64,000 nt of DNA from NCBI GenBank assembly GCA_038203955.1, contig JBBRDK010000002.1:19770-83769 (forward strand). Reading direction: 5' to 3'. The notes under the pieces are model-generated. The model did not search any database. It saw only the letters and a program-made list of their open reading frames with translations, and was not told the origin of the DNA. Numbering within the stretch: position 1 is the stretch's first letter; every line of letters starts with the position of its first letter. A program made the position numbers and the translations under genes. Of this stretch, positions 29,177 through 36,467 are shown piece after piece. Source of the DNA: JALYUA01 sp038203955. Lineage in GTDB: Bacteria; Acidobacteriota; Thermoanaerobaculia; UBA5066; Gp7-AA6.

Positions 29177-30303
29177 CAGGAGCGCGTCGGGCTCGAGGCG
29201 GCCGGCTGGCGCGAGACGCCCTCCCTGGCCTCGCGCATCGATCGAACGAAATCGCGAAACAGCCCGTGCGAGTCGCGCGGGCCGGGCGCCGACTCCGGAT
29301 GGAACTGGGCCGCCAGAATGGGAAGCGTCGCGTGCCGGAAGCCTTCGAGGGTGCCGTCGTTCAAGTTGCGGTGCGTCGGCACGATCCCGGCCGGAAGCCG
29401 CTCGGGGTCGACGGCGAACCCGTGATTCTGCGACGTGATCGCGACGGCGCCGGTCGTGACGTCGGCGACGGGATGGTTGGCGCCCCGGTGACCGAATTTC
29501 AGCTTGAAGGTCTCGCCTCCGAGCGCGAGGCCGAGGAGCTGGTGGCCGAGGCAGATCCCGAAGATCGGGCGCTCCTGGATCAGCCGCTCGATCTGACGAA
29601 TCGGGCCGGCAAGCGCCGAGGGATCTCCCGGCCCGTTCGAGAGAAAGATGCCGTCCGGGCGGGCCGCCAGAATCGCCTCGGCCGTCGACGACGCCGGAAA
29701 CACGGTGACGCGGCAGTGCGCCGCGTTCAGCAGCCGGACGATGTTTCTCTTCATACCGTAGTCGATGGCCGCGACGTGAAACTGCTCCGAACCCGACGCC
29801 GGCGACACGGAGATCTCCGGCGAGGAGACCGCGAGCGCGAGGTCGCTTCCCACCATCCCCGGCGAGGAAACCACCTTCTGGAGGAGCTCCTCCGGCTTCT
29901 CGAATTCCGTGGAGATCCCGGCGCGCATGGCGCCTTCCGTCCGGATTCTCCGCACGAGCGCGCGCGTGTCGAGGCCGTGGAGCCCGAGAACGCCCGCCTC
30001 GTCGAGGTACCCCGCGAGACCGCGCTCGCCCCCGGTGCCGCTCCAACGTTCCGGAAAGTCGCGCGCCACGAAACCCGATACGTGGACGTCGCCCGACTCG
30101 GCTTCGTCGGCGCGGACGCCGTAGTTGCCGATGTGCGCCGCGGTCATCACGACGATCTGTCCCGCGTAGGACGGGTCCGTCAGGACTTCCTGGTAGCCGC
30201 TCATCGCCGTGTTGAAGACGATCTCGCCGAACCGCGTACCGGGCCGCCCGATGACCTCCCCCCGCCAGGCGCTGCCGTCTTCGAGGACGAGGAGGCCGTT
30301 CAC
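29176..30303 (-). CDS. carA: Carbamoyl-phosphate synthase small subunit
   Basis: CarA is the glutaminase subunit that supplies ammonia to CarB. The 375-residue protein has the CarA N-terminal domain (FNTAMSGYQEVLTDPSYAGQ) and a class I amidotransferase domain. That domain has the nucleophile Cys in FGICLGHQLLGLALGG and the His-Glu pair in QFHPESAPGPRDS. HRGANHPVAD is also canonical. The GTG start at 30303 overlaps the aroF stop (GTGA). The operon order is aroF-carA-permease, separate from carB. Confidence 0.95.
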   Translation of the reverse strand: MNGLLVLEDGSAWRGEVIGRPGTRFGEIVFNTAMSGYQEVLTDPSYAGQIVVMTAAHIGNYGVRADEAESGDVHVSGFVARDFPERWSGTGGERGLAGYLDEAGVLGLHGLDTRALVRRIRTEGAMRAGISTEFEKPEELLQKVVSSPGMVGSDLALAVSSPEISVSPASGSEQFHVAAIDYGMKRNIVRLLNAAHCRVTVFPASSTAEAILAARPDGIFLSNGPGDPSALAGPIRQIERLIQERPIFGICLGHQLLGLALGGETFKLKFGHRGANHPVADVTTGAVAITSQNHGFAVDPERLPAGIVPTHRNLNDGTLEGFRHATLPILAAQFHPESAPGPRDSHGLFRDFVRSMREAREGVSRQPAASSPTRS

Positions 30304-31313
30304 GCCGTGCGGCCGACGACCGGCGCGAGCAGGCGCACCTCGCGGACGAGCTCGGTGAACATGTCGGGAAGCAGCGACTGCGGCCCATCCGACAGGGCGG
30401 ACTCCGGATGCGCGTGGACTTCGATCAGCAGTCCGTCCGCGCCGCAGGCGACGGCCGCTCGAGAGAGAGGGAGGACCTTCTGGCGCTTCCCGGTCCCGTG
30501 AGACGGGTCGACCAGGATCGGGAGGTGCGAGATGCGCCGCACGTAGGGGATGGCGGCGAGATCGAGGGTGTTCCTCGTGTGGTCCGCGAACGTGCGGACT
30601 CCGCGCTCGCAGAGAATGACCTCGTAGTTGCCTTCCGACAGGAGGTACTCGGCCGAGAGAAGCAGCTCCTCGATCGTGGCGGACATCCCGCGCTTCAACA
30701 GGACCGGCTTGCGCATCTGGCCGACTTTTCGCAGCAGGGAGAAATTCTGCATGTTTCGCGCGCCGATCTGAAGGCAGTCGGCGTACTCCGCGACCGTCTC
30801 CGCCGTTTCCGTGTCCAGGACCTCGGTCACGATCGGCAGCCCCGTCTCCTCGCGCACCTTCGCCAGGATCCTGAGCCCCGGCACCCCGAGGCCCTGGAAC
30901 GAGTAGGGCGACGTCCGCGGCTTGAAGGCGCCCCCGCGATACAGATTCGCGCCCGCCGCCTTGACCAGGTGGCCGATCTCCAGGGCCTGCGCTTCCGACT
31001 CGACGGCGCACGGACCGGCGACGATCGCGAGATGCTTCCCTCCCACGGGCACGCCCCGGATCGAGACGACCGTGTCCTCGCGCTTGGCTTCCCGGGAAAC
31101 GAGCTTGTACGGCGCGGAGACCGGGATGACCTCGGCGACGCCCGGGAGGTTCTCGAAGGCGCCCGCTTCGACGGTGCCGCGATTGCCCGTGATTCCGATC
31201 GCCGTGCGCTGCGCGCCCGGAATCGGATGCGCGTCGAGTCCCAGTCCCTGGACCGTTTCGACGACGCGCCGGACATCCTCGGCACTGGCCCCCGCGTCCA
31301 TGACGATTAGCAT
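30300..31313 (-). CDS. aroF: 3-deoxy-7-phosphoheptulonate synthase (DAHP synthase)
   Basis: The enzyme condenses phosphoenolpyruvate and erythrose 4-phosphate in the first shikimate step. The 337-residue protein has a small ferredoxin-like regulatory domain (residues 1-~70) followed by the TIM barrel. Barrel motifs include VAGPCAVES, GGAFKPRTSPYSFQG, PVLLKRGM, ILVDPSHGTGKR and LIEVHAHPE. The layout is type I-beta, as in Thermotoga. I take the ATG at 31313; a consensus TTGACA promoter with its -10 box 9 nt upstream suggests a very short leader. It heads the aroF-carA-permease operon. Confidence 0.94.
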   Translation of the reverse strand: MLIVMDAGASAEDVRRVVETVQGLGLDAHPIPGAQRTAIGITGNRGTVEAGAFENLPGVAEVIPVSAPYKLVSREAKREDTVVSIRGVPVGGKHLAIVAGPCAVESEAQALEIGHLVKAAGANLYRGGAFKPRTSPYSFQGLGVPGLRILAKVREETGLPIVTEVLDTETAETVAEYADCLQIGARNMQNFSLLRKVGQMRKPVLLKRGMSATIEELLLSAEYLLSEGNYEVILCERGVRTFADHTRNTLDLAAIPYVRRISHLPILVDPSHGTGKRQKVLPLSRAAVACGADGLLIEVHAHPESALSDGPQSLLPDMFTELVREVRLLAPVVGRTA

Positions 31314-31322
31314 CGGGGTGCT

Positions 31323-31352
31323 ATCATCATGGTCCGGATCACACCCTGTCAA
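31323..31352 (-). promoter_or_regulatory. Sigma-70 type promoter of the aroF operon
   Basis: On the minus strand, TTGACA (31352-31347), an 18-nt spacer, and GATGAT (31328-31323) lie just ahead of the ATG at 31313. The predicted transcript would start within about 3 nt of the start codon. Confidence 0.5.
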
Positions 31353-31374
31353 ACTCGTCGAAAGGCAGCCCGGA

Positions 31375-32118
31375 ATGAGACGGATCGCTCTTTCACGGCT
31401 CCCGTCGCGGCTCGCATGCGTCGCGGTGGCCGCGCTTTTGTTTTCCTCTACGCTCCTCGCTTACAACGTCAAGCTGAAGGACGGGTCGATCATTTTCGCC
31501 CGCACGAAGTACGAGGTGAAGGGCAAGAAGGCCATCATCACTCTCCAGAACGGGACCGTCACGAGCTACGACCTCTCGCAGATCGACATCCCGGGAACCG
31601 AGCAGTACAACAAGGACAACCCGGGCAACGTGCTCGTGATCGACAACACCGGCGACAGTCAGCTCGCGGTCCCGCTCCCGACCGCCAATCCGACGGTCAG
31701 CCTGCAGGACGTGATCCGCAAGAAGAAGGTCTCTCTGGATACCCGGACGGGGCGCAACACGGCCGCCGAGAACGCCGCCGCCGCGTCCATGCAGGTCGAC
31801 GCGGCCGTGGATCAGGCGTTCCGGAAGGTCCTCGACGGCGCCGGCATCGCCCAGTACAGACTCACCTCGACGCGAGGCAAGATCCGCTTTCTCGCGACGA
31901 CCAACAACGAAGAGACGGTGTTCAACACGATTTCGGCGGCCGCCCGAGCCGTGGCCGACCTCGCCGCGAGAGGACGGGACATTTCCGCGGAGATCGTGCT
32001 GACCACCTCCGGCGGCGAGTCGGGCGGCGTTTTCGAGATGAATGCCGACCAGGCGCGCCTGATCGTCAACGGCAACATCACCGTCGCGGATTATTTCCTG
32101 AAGAACGTGATCCTCTGA
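31375..32118 (+). CDS. Secreted protein of unknown function
   Basis: The 247-residue protein has a signal peptide (residues ~1-29, cleavage after LLA or near it). Next is a short beta-rich segment (NVKLKDGSIIFARTKYEVKG, then ALITL-like strands) like those that specify how a protein handles an input such as FARTKYEVKGKKAIITLQ in many acidobacterial proteins. A low-complexity linker follows, then a C-terminal domain rich in Ala and Val ending ITVADYFLKNVIL. I cannot name a family. The ATG at 31375 is chosen because it begins the signal peptide. The TGA stop is within a period-8 tandem repeat. Confidence 0.6.
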   Translation: MRRIALSRLPSRLACVAVAALLFSSTLLAYNVKLKDGSIIFARTKYEVKGKKAIITLQNGTVTSYDLSQIDIPGTEQYNKDNPGNVLVIDNTGDSQLAVPLPTANPTVSLQDVIRKKKVSLDTRTGRNTAAENAAAASMQVDAAVDQAFRKVLDGAGIAQYRLTSTRGKIRFLATTNNEETVFNTISAAARAVADLAARGRDISAEIVLTTSGGESGGVFEMNADQARLIVNGNITVADYFLKNVIL

Positions 32119-32135
32119 CCCTCTGACCCTCTGCC
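32112..32135. repeat. Period-8 tandem repeat at a gene end
   Basis: CCTCTGAC, CCTCTGAC, CCTCTGCC. The stop codon of the secreted protein gene (32116-32118) is in the first unit. Confidence 0.75.
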
Positions 32136-32187
32136 CCGCGCGCCGCAGGGCGTTTCGGGGAGACGCGGTCCGGCATCGAGGAAAGAC

Positions 32188-32628
32188 ATGGCTCAGGCGC
32201 ATCCCCAGAACTACAAGAATCACCGGCGGTTCATCCCGATCTACCACCTCGTGGCGTTCGGAATTCTCGCGATCAACGCGATCTACGCGCTCGTCCGTCT
32301 GGTTCGGGTTCCATCCTGGGAATCCGGCCTCTCTCTCGCGGTCGCCTTTGCGCTGCTCTGTCTCTTCTTCTTCTCGAGAGTCTTCGCCTTGACCGTTCAG
32401 GATCGGGTGATCCGCCTCGAGATGCGGCAGCGGCTCACCGCGATTCTTCCGGCGGACCTGCGCGGGCGGATCGAAGAGCTGAACCGGGACCAGCTCGTCG
32501 CGCTCCGTTTCGCGGGCGACGGTGAGATGTCCGACCTCGTTCGGGAGGTCTTGACGAACAAGATCGTCAACCGCGATGAGATCAAGAAGCGGATCAAGGA
32601 CTGGCAGGCCGACTACTTCAGGTGCTGA
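32188..32628 (+). CDS. DUF6526 family membrane protein
   Basis: The 146-residue protein begins AQAHPQNYKNHRRFIPIYHL, followed by two transmembrane helices (residues ~19-40 and ~50-70) and a cytoplasmic tail with QDRVIRLEMRQRL and LVREVLTNKIVNRDEIKKRI. This layout matches DUF6526, a family of unknown function seen in Acidobacteriota and Bacteroidota. A GAGGAAAG ribosome site precedes the ATG. It follows the secreted protein by 69 bp on the same strand and may share its transcript. A perfect 8-copy heptamer array starts 2 bp after its stop. Confidence 0.75.
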   Translation: MAQAHPQNYKNHRRFIPIYHLVAFGILAINAIYALVRLVRVPSWESGLSLAVAFALLCLFFFSRVFALTVQDRVIRLEMRQRLTAILPADLRGRIEELNRDQLVALRFAGDGEMSDLVREVLTNKIVNRDEIKKRIKDWQADYFRC

Positions 32629-32630
32629 GG

Positions 32631-32695
32631 AGCTCTCAGCTCTCAGCTCTCAGCTCTCAGCTCTCAGCTCTCAGCTCTCAGCTCTCAGTCCTGAG
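32631..32695. repeat. Perfect eight-copy heptamer array AGCTCTC
   Basis: Eight identical AGCTCTC units (32631-32686) followed by a degenerate AGTCCTGAG. The stop codon of the convergent HELGH gene (32678-32680, minus strand) lies inside. Confidence 0.95.
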
Positions 32696-33376
32696 TCCCC
32701 TGGTCTCCGCCTTCTTCCAGATCGCCATCTCGCGGCACAGCCACGTGCCGGCGATCACCGCAGCGGCCCAGATGACGAAAGACAGCCCACGCGTCAACGC
32801 GGCGAGACCGCGGTCCCAGTCGAGGAGTCCGACCCGCGACAGCATCCAGTTCCAGTCGTGGATGGGATCCGGGACGAACCCCACGAGGGGAAGCTCCTGC
32901 GCCCGCGCGTCGCCGACGTACGCCGCGAGCCCGGACAGGGACGAGGCGAGCCACGCGGCCGCGACCGTGATGCCGAACCAGTCCCGCTGACGCGCGAGCA
33001 TCCATCCCGCCGCGACCGGCGCCGCCACCTGCGCCAGGCTTCCGCCCGCGATCGAGGGCCACTGCCCCGCCCAGGCGAGGACCAGGTGGCCGAGCTCGTG
33101 GAATCCGAGAGTGATTCCCCCGAAGAGGTCCGTCGAGAGCGGGTCGCGCAGCCGGCGAAGACCGGACCAGGCGAAGTAGACGACGAGGGGCGCTCGCCAG
33201 AGCCACGACCGGCCGGCGCACCATTCCCGGGCCTGCGCCTTCCAGGCGGAGAGCCGGGAGGACACGGACGCGGAGTCGATCACCGGCGGGGGGGAGGCGG
33301 GCCGAGGCGGCGATTTCCCGGCCTCGCGCGCCGTCGAGGGCGGGCGCGTCGAGGGAGGCGGGACGAACACTCCCAA
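32678..33376 (-). CDS. Membrane protein with HELGH metal motif
   Basis: The 232-residue protein has a proline/serine-rich N-terminus (residues 1-~40) and about five hydrophobic helices. The sequence GFHELGHLVLAWAGQ in the first or second helix is an HExxH motif, as in M50-type intramembrane metalloproteases. A later NWMLSRVGLLDWD could supply a third ligand, but the classic LDG motif is not obvious. Its last residues (LRTES) and stop codon are encoded by the repeat array. The start is probably the TTG at 33376 (GGAG 10 nt upstream) or the GTG at 33370. It is the last gene of the acyl-CoA dehydrogenase-meaB operon. Function unproven. Confidence 0.6.
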   Translation of the reverse strand: MGVFVPPPSTRPPSTAREAGKSPPRPASPPPVIDSASVSSRLSAWKAQAREWCAGRSWLWRAPLVVYFAWSGLRRLRDPLSTDLFGGITLGFHELGHLVLAWAGQWPSIAGGSLAQVAAPVAAGWMLARQRDWFGITVAAAWLASSLSGLAAYVGDARAQELPLVGFVPDPIHDWNWMLSRVGLLDWDRGLAALTRGLSFVIWAAAVIAGTWLCREMAIWKKAETRGLRTES

Positions 33377-33391
33377 TGGGCGCTCGCTCCG

Positions 33392-33718
33392 TCAGGACCC
33401 TTCGAGCGTATCCGGGACCGGAGTCAGGTGGTAGCGGGCATCCTCCCCGACCGCACGCTGGAACCGGTCCGCGAACGACGGGAGCTCTCCGGCCGGCTCG
33501 TCCGCGAAGATCCGCTCGACGCGGTGCAGCGGGAAGAACACGGTCGCGGGAAAAAACGTGAGCGGCTCCTTGTGCGCGAGCTCTCTCACCCACCCCTCGA
33601 ACCCTTCGAGCGAGAGCCCCCGGACGATGACGCCGGTCGCGTCTCTCTCCCGCAGAAGTCCCCAGAACTTCTCGCGCGGGTTGACCAGGGCGACCAGGAC
33701 GAAGTCGCCCGGCTTCAT
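33392..33718 (-). CDS. Small conserved-looking protein of unknown function
   Basis: The 108-residue protein starts MKPGDFVLVALVNPREKFWG and reads as a compact beta-rich cytoplasmic domain (LLRERDATGVIVRGLSLEGF, FFPATVFFPLHRVERIFADE) that looks like a small SH3- or Hfq-like barrel. I do not recognise a named family. The ATG overlaps the stop of methylmalonyl-CoA epimerase (ATGA), so it is made from the same mRNA. Coupling to propionate-metabolism genes suggests, but does not show, a related role. Confidence 0.6.
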   Translation of the reverse strand: MKPGDFVLVALVNPREKFWGLLRERDATGVIVRGLSLEGFEGWVRELAHKEPLTFFPATVFFPLHRVERIFADEPAGELPSFADRFQRAVGEDARYHLTPVPDTLEGS

Positions 33719-34122
33719 GGCGCCGCCGCCTGCGACAACTCGATCAAGAGGCCGTGGCCGGCATCCGGATGGAGGAACGCGATCTTCTTTCCGTCGGCTC
33801 CGGCCACGGCGGCGCGGTGCAGGAGACGGAAACCCCGGGAGGCGAGATCTTCGAGCGCCTTCTCGATGTCGTCGACGGAGAAGCACACGTGGTGGACCCC
33901 CGGCCCGCGCTTCACGAGGAACTTCGCGACCGGCGAATCCTCCGCCGTGGGCTCGAGCAGCTCGATCCGGCTCTCCCCGACCGGGAGAAACGCCGTCCGC
34001 ACTTTCTGCGACGGCAACTCCTCGCGGTACGCGACTTCGAGGCCGAGCGCGGCGTAGATGTCGAGCGTGTCGTCGATCGAGACGACCGCCACACCGATGT
34101 GGTCGATCCTGTAGGCGGACAT
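33715..34122 (-). CDS. mce: Methylmalonyl-CoA epimerase
   Basis: The epimerase interconverts (R)- and (S)-methylmalonyl-CoA in propionate and odd-chain degradation. The 135-residue protein is a vicinal-oxygen-chelate fold: IDHIGVAVVSIDDTLDIY at the start, then ESRIELLEPT, GVHHVCFSVDDIEKAL and the terminal FLHPDAGHGLLIEL. Metal ligands expected are His8, the His pair in VHHVCF and the Glu of LIEL. It lies between meaB and a small coupled gene. The mutase itself is not in the window. Confidence 0.92.
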   Translation of the reverse strand: MSAYRIDHIGVAVVSIDDTLDIYAALGLEVAYREELPSQKVRTAFLPVGESRIELLEPTAEDSPVAKFLVKRGPGVHHVCFSVDDIEKALEDLASRGFRLLHRAAVAGADGKKIAFLHPDAGHGLLIELSQAAAP

Positions 34123-34130
34123 GGAAAAGA

Positions 34131-34160
34131 AGTTATCAGTTGTCAGTTTTCAGTTTTCAG
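34131..34160. repeat. Heptamer array between mce and meaB
   Basis: AGTTATC, AGTTGTC, AGTTTTC, AGTTTTC, AG. The meaB stop codon (34150-34152, minus strand) and last codons (SEN) come from it. Confidence 0.9.
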
Positions 34161-35133
34161 AACCACGCCTGCGAACGACTTCGCCGAAGAGGCGCGCCGA
34201 GGCGGCGTGAGGATCTTCCTGGCGGGCCGCGACGCGCGCCACCGCCTCTGCCAGGCTGCCGCCGGCGCGCGAGGGCGTCTCGACCTCCCGCCGAAACCGC
34301 TCGTCGAGAACGGCTAAGAGACGCGCCCGCGCGCGGCGCTGCGCCCGCCTCTCGCCTTCTCCTCCCGAGCGGAGGTGTTCGGCGTGGCGCTCGAACGCGT
34401 CGAGCGCTTCAGGAACTCCGGCGGCCGAGGGGGCGACCGTCCGGATGATCGGAGGGCGCCAGCCGGAAACGGGGGAGAGGTCGAGCATCATCGAGAGCTC
34501 CGTCTCGGTGCGGGAAGCCCCCTCGCGGTCGGCCTTGTTGACGACGAAGACGTCCGCGATCTCGAGAATCCCGGCCTTGATCGCCTGGATGTCGTCTCCG
34601 AGCCCCGGCACGAGGACGACGGCGACGGTCTCCGCCGCTTTCACGATGTCGACCTCGCCCTGCCCGACTCCGACGGTCTCGAGGATCACGACGTCGTAGC
34701 CGGCCGCATCCAGGACGTCGGCGGCGTCCCAGGTGGCTCGCGCGAGCCCTCCGAGCGCACCGCGCGTCGCCATCGACCGGATGAAAACTCCCGGGTCCGT
34801 GTAGATCTCCGCCATGCGGATGCGATCTCCGAGGATCGCGCCTCCCGTGTACGGCGACGAGGGATCGACGGCGATGATGCCGACCCGGCGGCCGCCGGCG
34901 CGGTAGGCCTGAGCCAGCCGCTGCACCAGGGTCGACTTTCCGGCTCCGGGCGGTCCCGTGATCCCGAGAGTGCGCGCGCGCCCCGTGTGCGGGAAGAGCG
35001 CGGCAAGAAGATCGGGGGCGCCTCCGTCGCGCTCGAGCGCGGAGATCGCGCGCCCGATCGCGCGGGGGTTTCCGGCGAGGACCCCTTCCCCGATCTCGGG
35101 AATTCCCGGACGCACACGCGAGCGGGCGGTCAA
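34150..35133 (-). CDS. meaB: Methylmalonyl-CoA mutase-associated GTPase MeaB
   Basis: MeaB is a G3E-type GTPase that gates cofactor loading and protects methylmalonyl-CoA mutase. The 327-residue protein has the P-loop GPPGAGKST (residues 60-68), the VDPSSPYTGGAILGDRIRM segment, FIRSMATRGALGGL, ETVGVGQGEVDI, and the NKAD guanine-specificity motif. The TTG at 35133 is 7 nt after the acyl-CoA dehydrogenase stop, so co-transcription is nearly certain. The last three residues and the stop are encoded by the downstream repeat array. Confidence 0.93.
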   Translation of the reverse strand: MTARSRVRPGIPEIGEGVLAGNPRAIGRAISALERDGGAPDLLAALFPHTGRARTLGITGPPGAGKSTLVQRLAQAYRAGGRRVGIIAVDPSSPYTGGAILGDRIRMAEIYTDPGVFIRSMATRGALGGLARATWDAADVLDAAGYDVVILETVGVGQGEVDIVKAAETVAVVLVPGLGDDIQAIKAGILEIADVFVVNKADREGASRTETELSMMLDLSPVSGWRPPIIRTVAPSAAGVPEALDAFERHAEHLRSGGEGERRAQRRARARLLAVLDERFRREVETPSRAGGSLAEAVARVAARQEDPHAASARLFGEVVRRRGSEN

Positions 35134-35140
35134 AACGGGA

Positions 35141-36283
35141 TCAGGAACCGAGGAGGCTGCGCGCGATCACGAGCCGCTGTATCTCGCTCGTCCCCTCGCC
35201 GATCGTGCAGAGCTTCACGTCGCGGTAGAATTTCTCGACCGGGTAGTCCTTGATGAAGCCGTAGCCTCCATGGATCTGGATGGCCTTCTCGGTGGCGCGC
35301 ACGGCGACTTCCGAGGCGTAGAGCTTCGCCTGGGCGGAGAAGCGCGTCACCTCCTCGCCCGAATCCTTCGCTGCGGCCGCCCGCATCGTCAGGAGCCGCG
35401 CCGCGTCGATCTCCGTCGCCATGTCCGCGAGATAGAACTGGATCGCCTCGAATTCGGAAATCGGGCGGCCGAACTGGCGGCGCTGCTGCGCGTACCGGAG
35501 GGACGCCTCGTAGGCCCCGCGGGCGATTCCGATCGAGAGCGCCGCGATCGAGATCCTTCCGCCGTCCAAGACCTTCATCGAGTCCACGAACCCGCTGCCC
35601 TCTTTTCCGAGCAGGTTCTCCGCGGGAATGCGGCAGTCCTCCATGACGAGCGTGCACGTGTCCGAAGCGCGCATGCCGAGCTTGTTTTCCTTCTTGCCGA
35701 CCCGGATTCCCGGATTGTCGAGCTCGACGATGAAGGCGGAGATCCCGTGCTTGCCCGCCGGGCGGTCGGTCACCGCCATGAGAACCGCGACGCGCGCCAC
35801 CGACGCGTTCGTGATGAAGTTCTTCGACCCGTTCAGCACCCAGTCGTTGCCGTCGCGAACGGCGGTCGTCTTCGTCCCGCTCGCGTCGGACCCCGCCTCG
35901 GGCTCCGTGAGCCCCCATGCCGCGAGCCACTCCCCCGACGCCAGCTTCGGAATGTAGCGGCGCCGCTGGGCCTCGCTGCCGAATTGAAAGATGTGATTCG
36001 ACCCGAGCGAATTGTGGGCGGCCAGAGACAGGGCGATCGAGGCGTCCACGGCTGCAAGCTCCTCGACGATCGCGGCGTAGTCGCCGTACGAGAGGGCCGA
36101 GCCTCCGTACTCTTCCGGGAAGAGCACGCCCAGGAATCCGAGCTCACCCAGCTGCCGGAAGACGTCGAGGGGAAAATGCTGCGTCTCGTCCCACTCCATG
36201 ACATGGGGCCGGATCTCCGCATCGGCGAACTCGCGGACCGACTGGAGAATGGCGTCCCGCTCGGCAACCTGGGTCGTCGTCAT
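35141..36283 (-). CDS. Acyl-CoA dehydrogenase
   Basis: The 380-residue flavoenzyme has the three ACAD regions. Motifs include WGLTEPEAGSDASG and WVLNGSKNFITN (FAD-binding middle domain), RYAQQRRQFGRPISEFEAIQ, and IQIHGGYGFIKDYPVEKFYR. The catalytic Glu sits in IGEGTSEIQRLVIAR, the position used by short- and medium-chain enzymes. It oxidises acyl-CoA to enoyl-CoA, passing electrons to ETF. Substrate length is uncertain; the link to meaB and mce suggests branched or short chains. A TAGAAT box lies 6 nt before the ATG at 36283. Confidence 0.92.
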   Translation of the reverse strand: MTTTQVAERDAILQSVREFADAEIRPHVMEWDETQHFPLDVFRQLGELGFLGVLFPEEYGGSALSYGDYAAIVEELAAVDASIALSLAAHNSLGSNHIFQFGSEAQRRRYIPKLASGEWLAAWGLTEPEAGSDASGTKTTAVRDGNDWVLNGSKNFITNASVARVAVLMAVTDRPAGKHGISAFIVELDNPGIRVGKKENKLGMRASDTCTLVMEDCRIPAENLLGKEGSGFVDSMKVLDGGRISIAALSIGIARGAYEASLRYAQQRRQFGRPISEFEAIQFYLADMATEIDAARLLTMRAAAAKDSGEEVTRFSAQAKLYASEVAVRATEKAIQIHGGYGFIKDYPVEKFYRDVKLCTIGEGTSEIQRLVIARSLLGS

Positions 36284-36289
36284 TTCCCT

Positions 36290-36295
36290 ATTCTA
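36290..36295 (-). promoter_or_regulatory. TANNNT box 6 nt before the acyl-CoA dehydrogenase start
   Basis: TAGAAT, then AGGGAA, then the ATG at 36283 on the minus strand. It is the putative leaderless promoter of the five-gene operon. Confidence 0.5.
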
Positions 36296-36456
36296 AACGG
36301 CGGGACCCGCTTTCGGGACGCAACCCCCGGCCTCCCCGCGCGGCCCCGGAAAAAGCCCTCTTGAATGCTTGCGTCCGAAACATTCTTGTGGGACGTTGCG
36401 GGCACAGGCGCCCCGGGGCAGGGCGCAATCGCGTGAGGGTGTTCTAGAGCGAACCG

Positions 36457-36463
36457 AGGAGGT
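36457..36463 (+). promoter_or_regulatory. Strong ribosome binding site
   Basis: AGGAGGT lies 4 nt before the ATG at 36468 and decides the start of the ScyD-like gene over the upstream in-frame start at 36369. Confidence 0.75.
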
Positions 36464-36467
36464 CGAT

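Noticed and set aside
32631..32695. Repeats considered as a CRISPR array
   Set aside because: Units are 7 bp with no spacers and there are no cas genes in the window.
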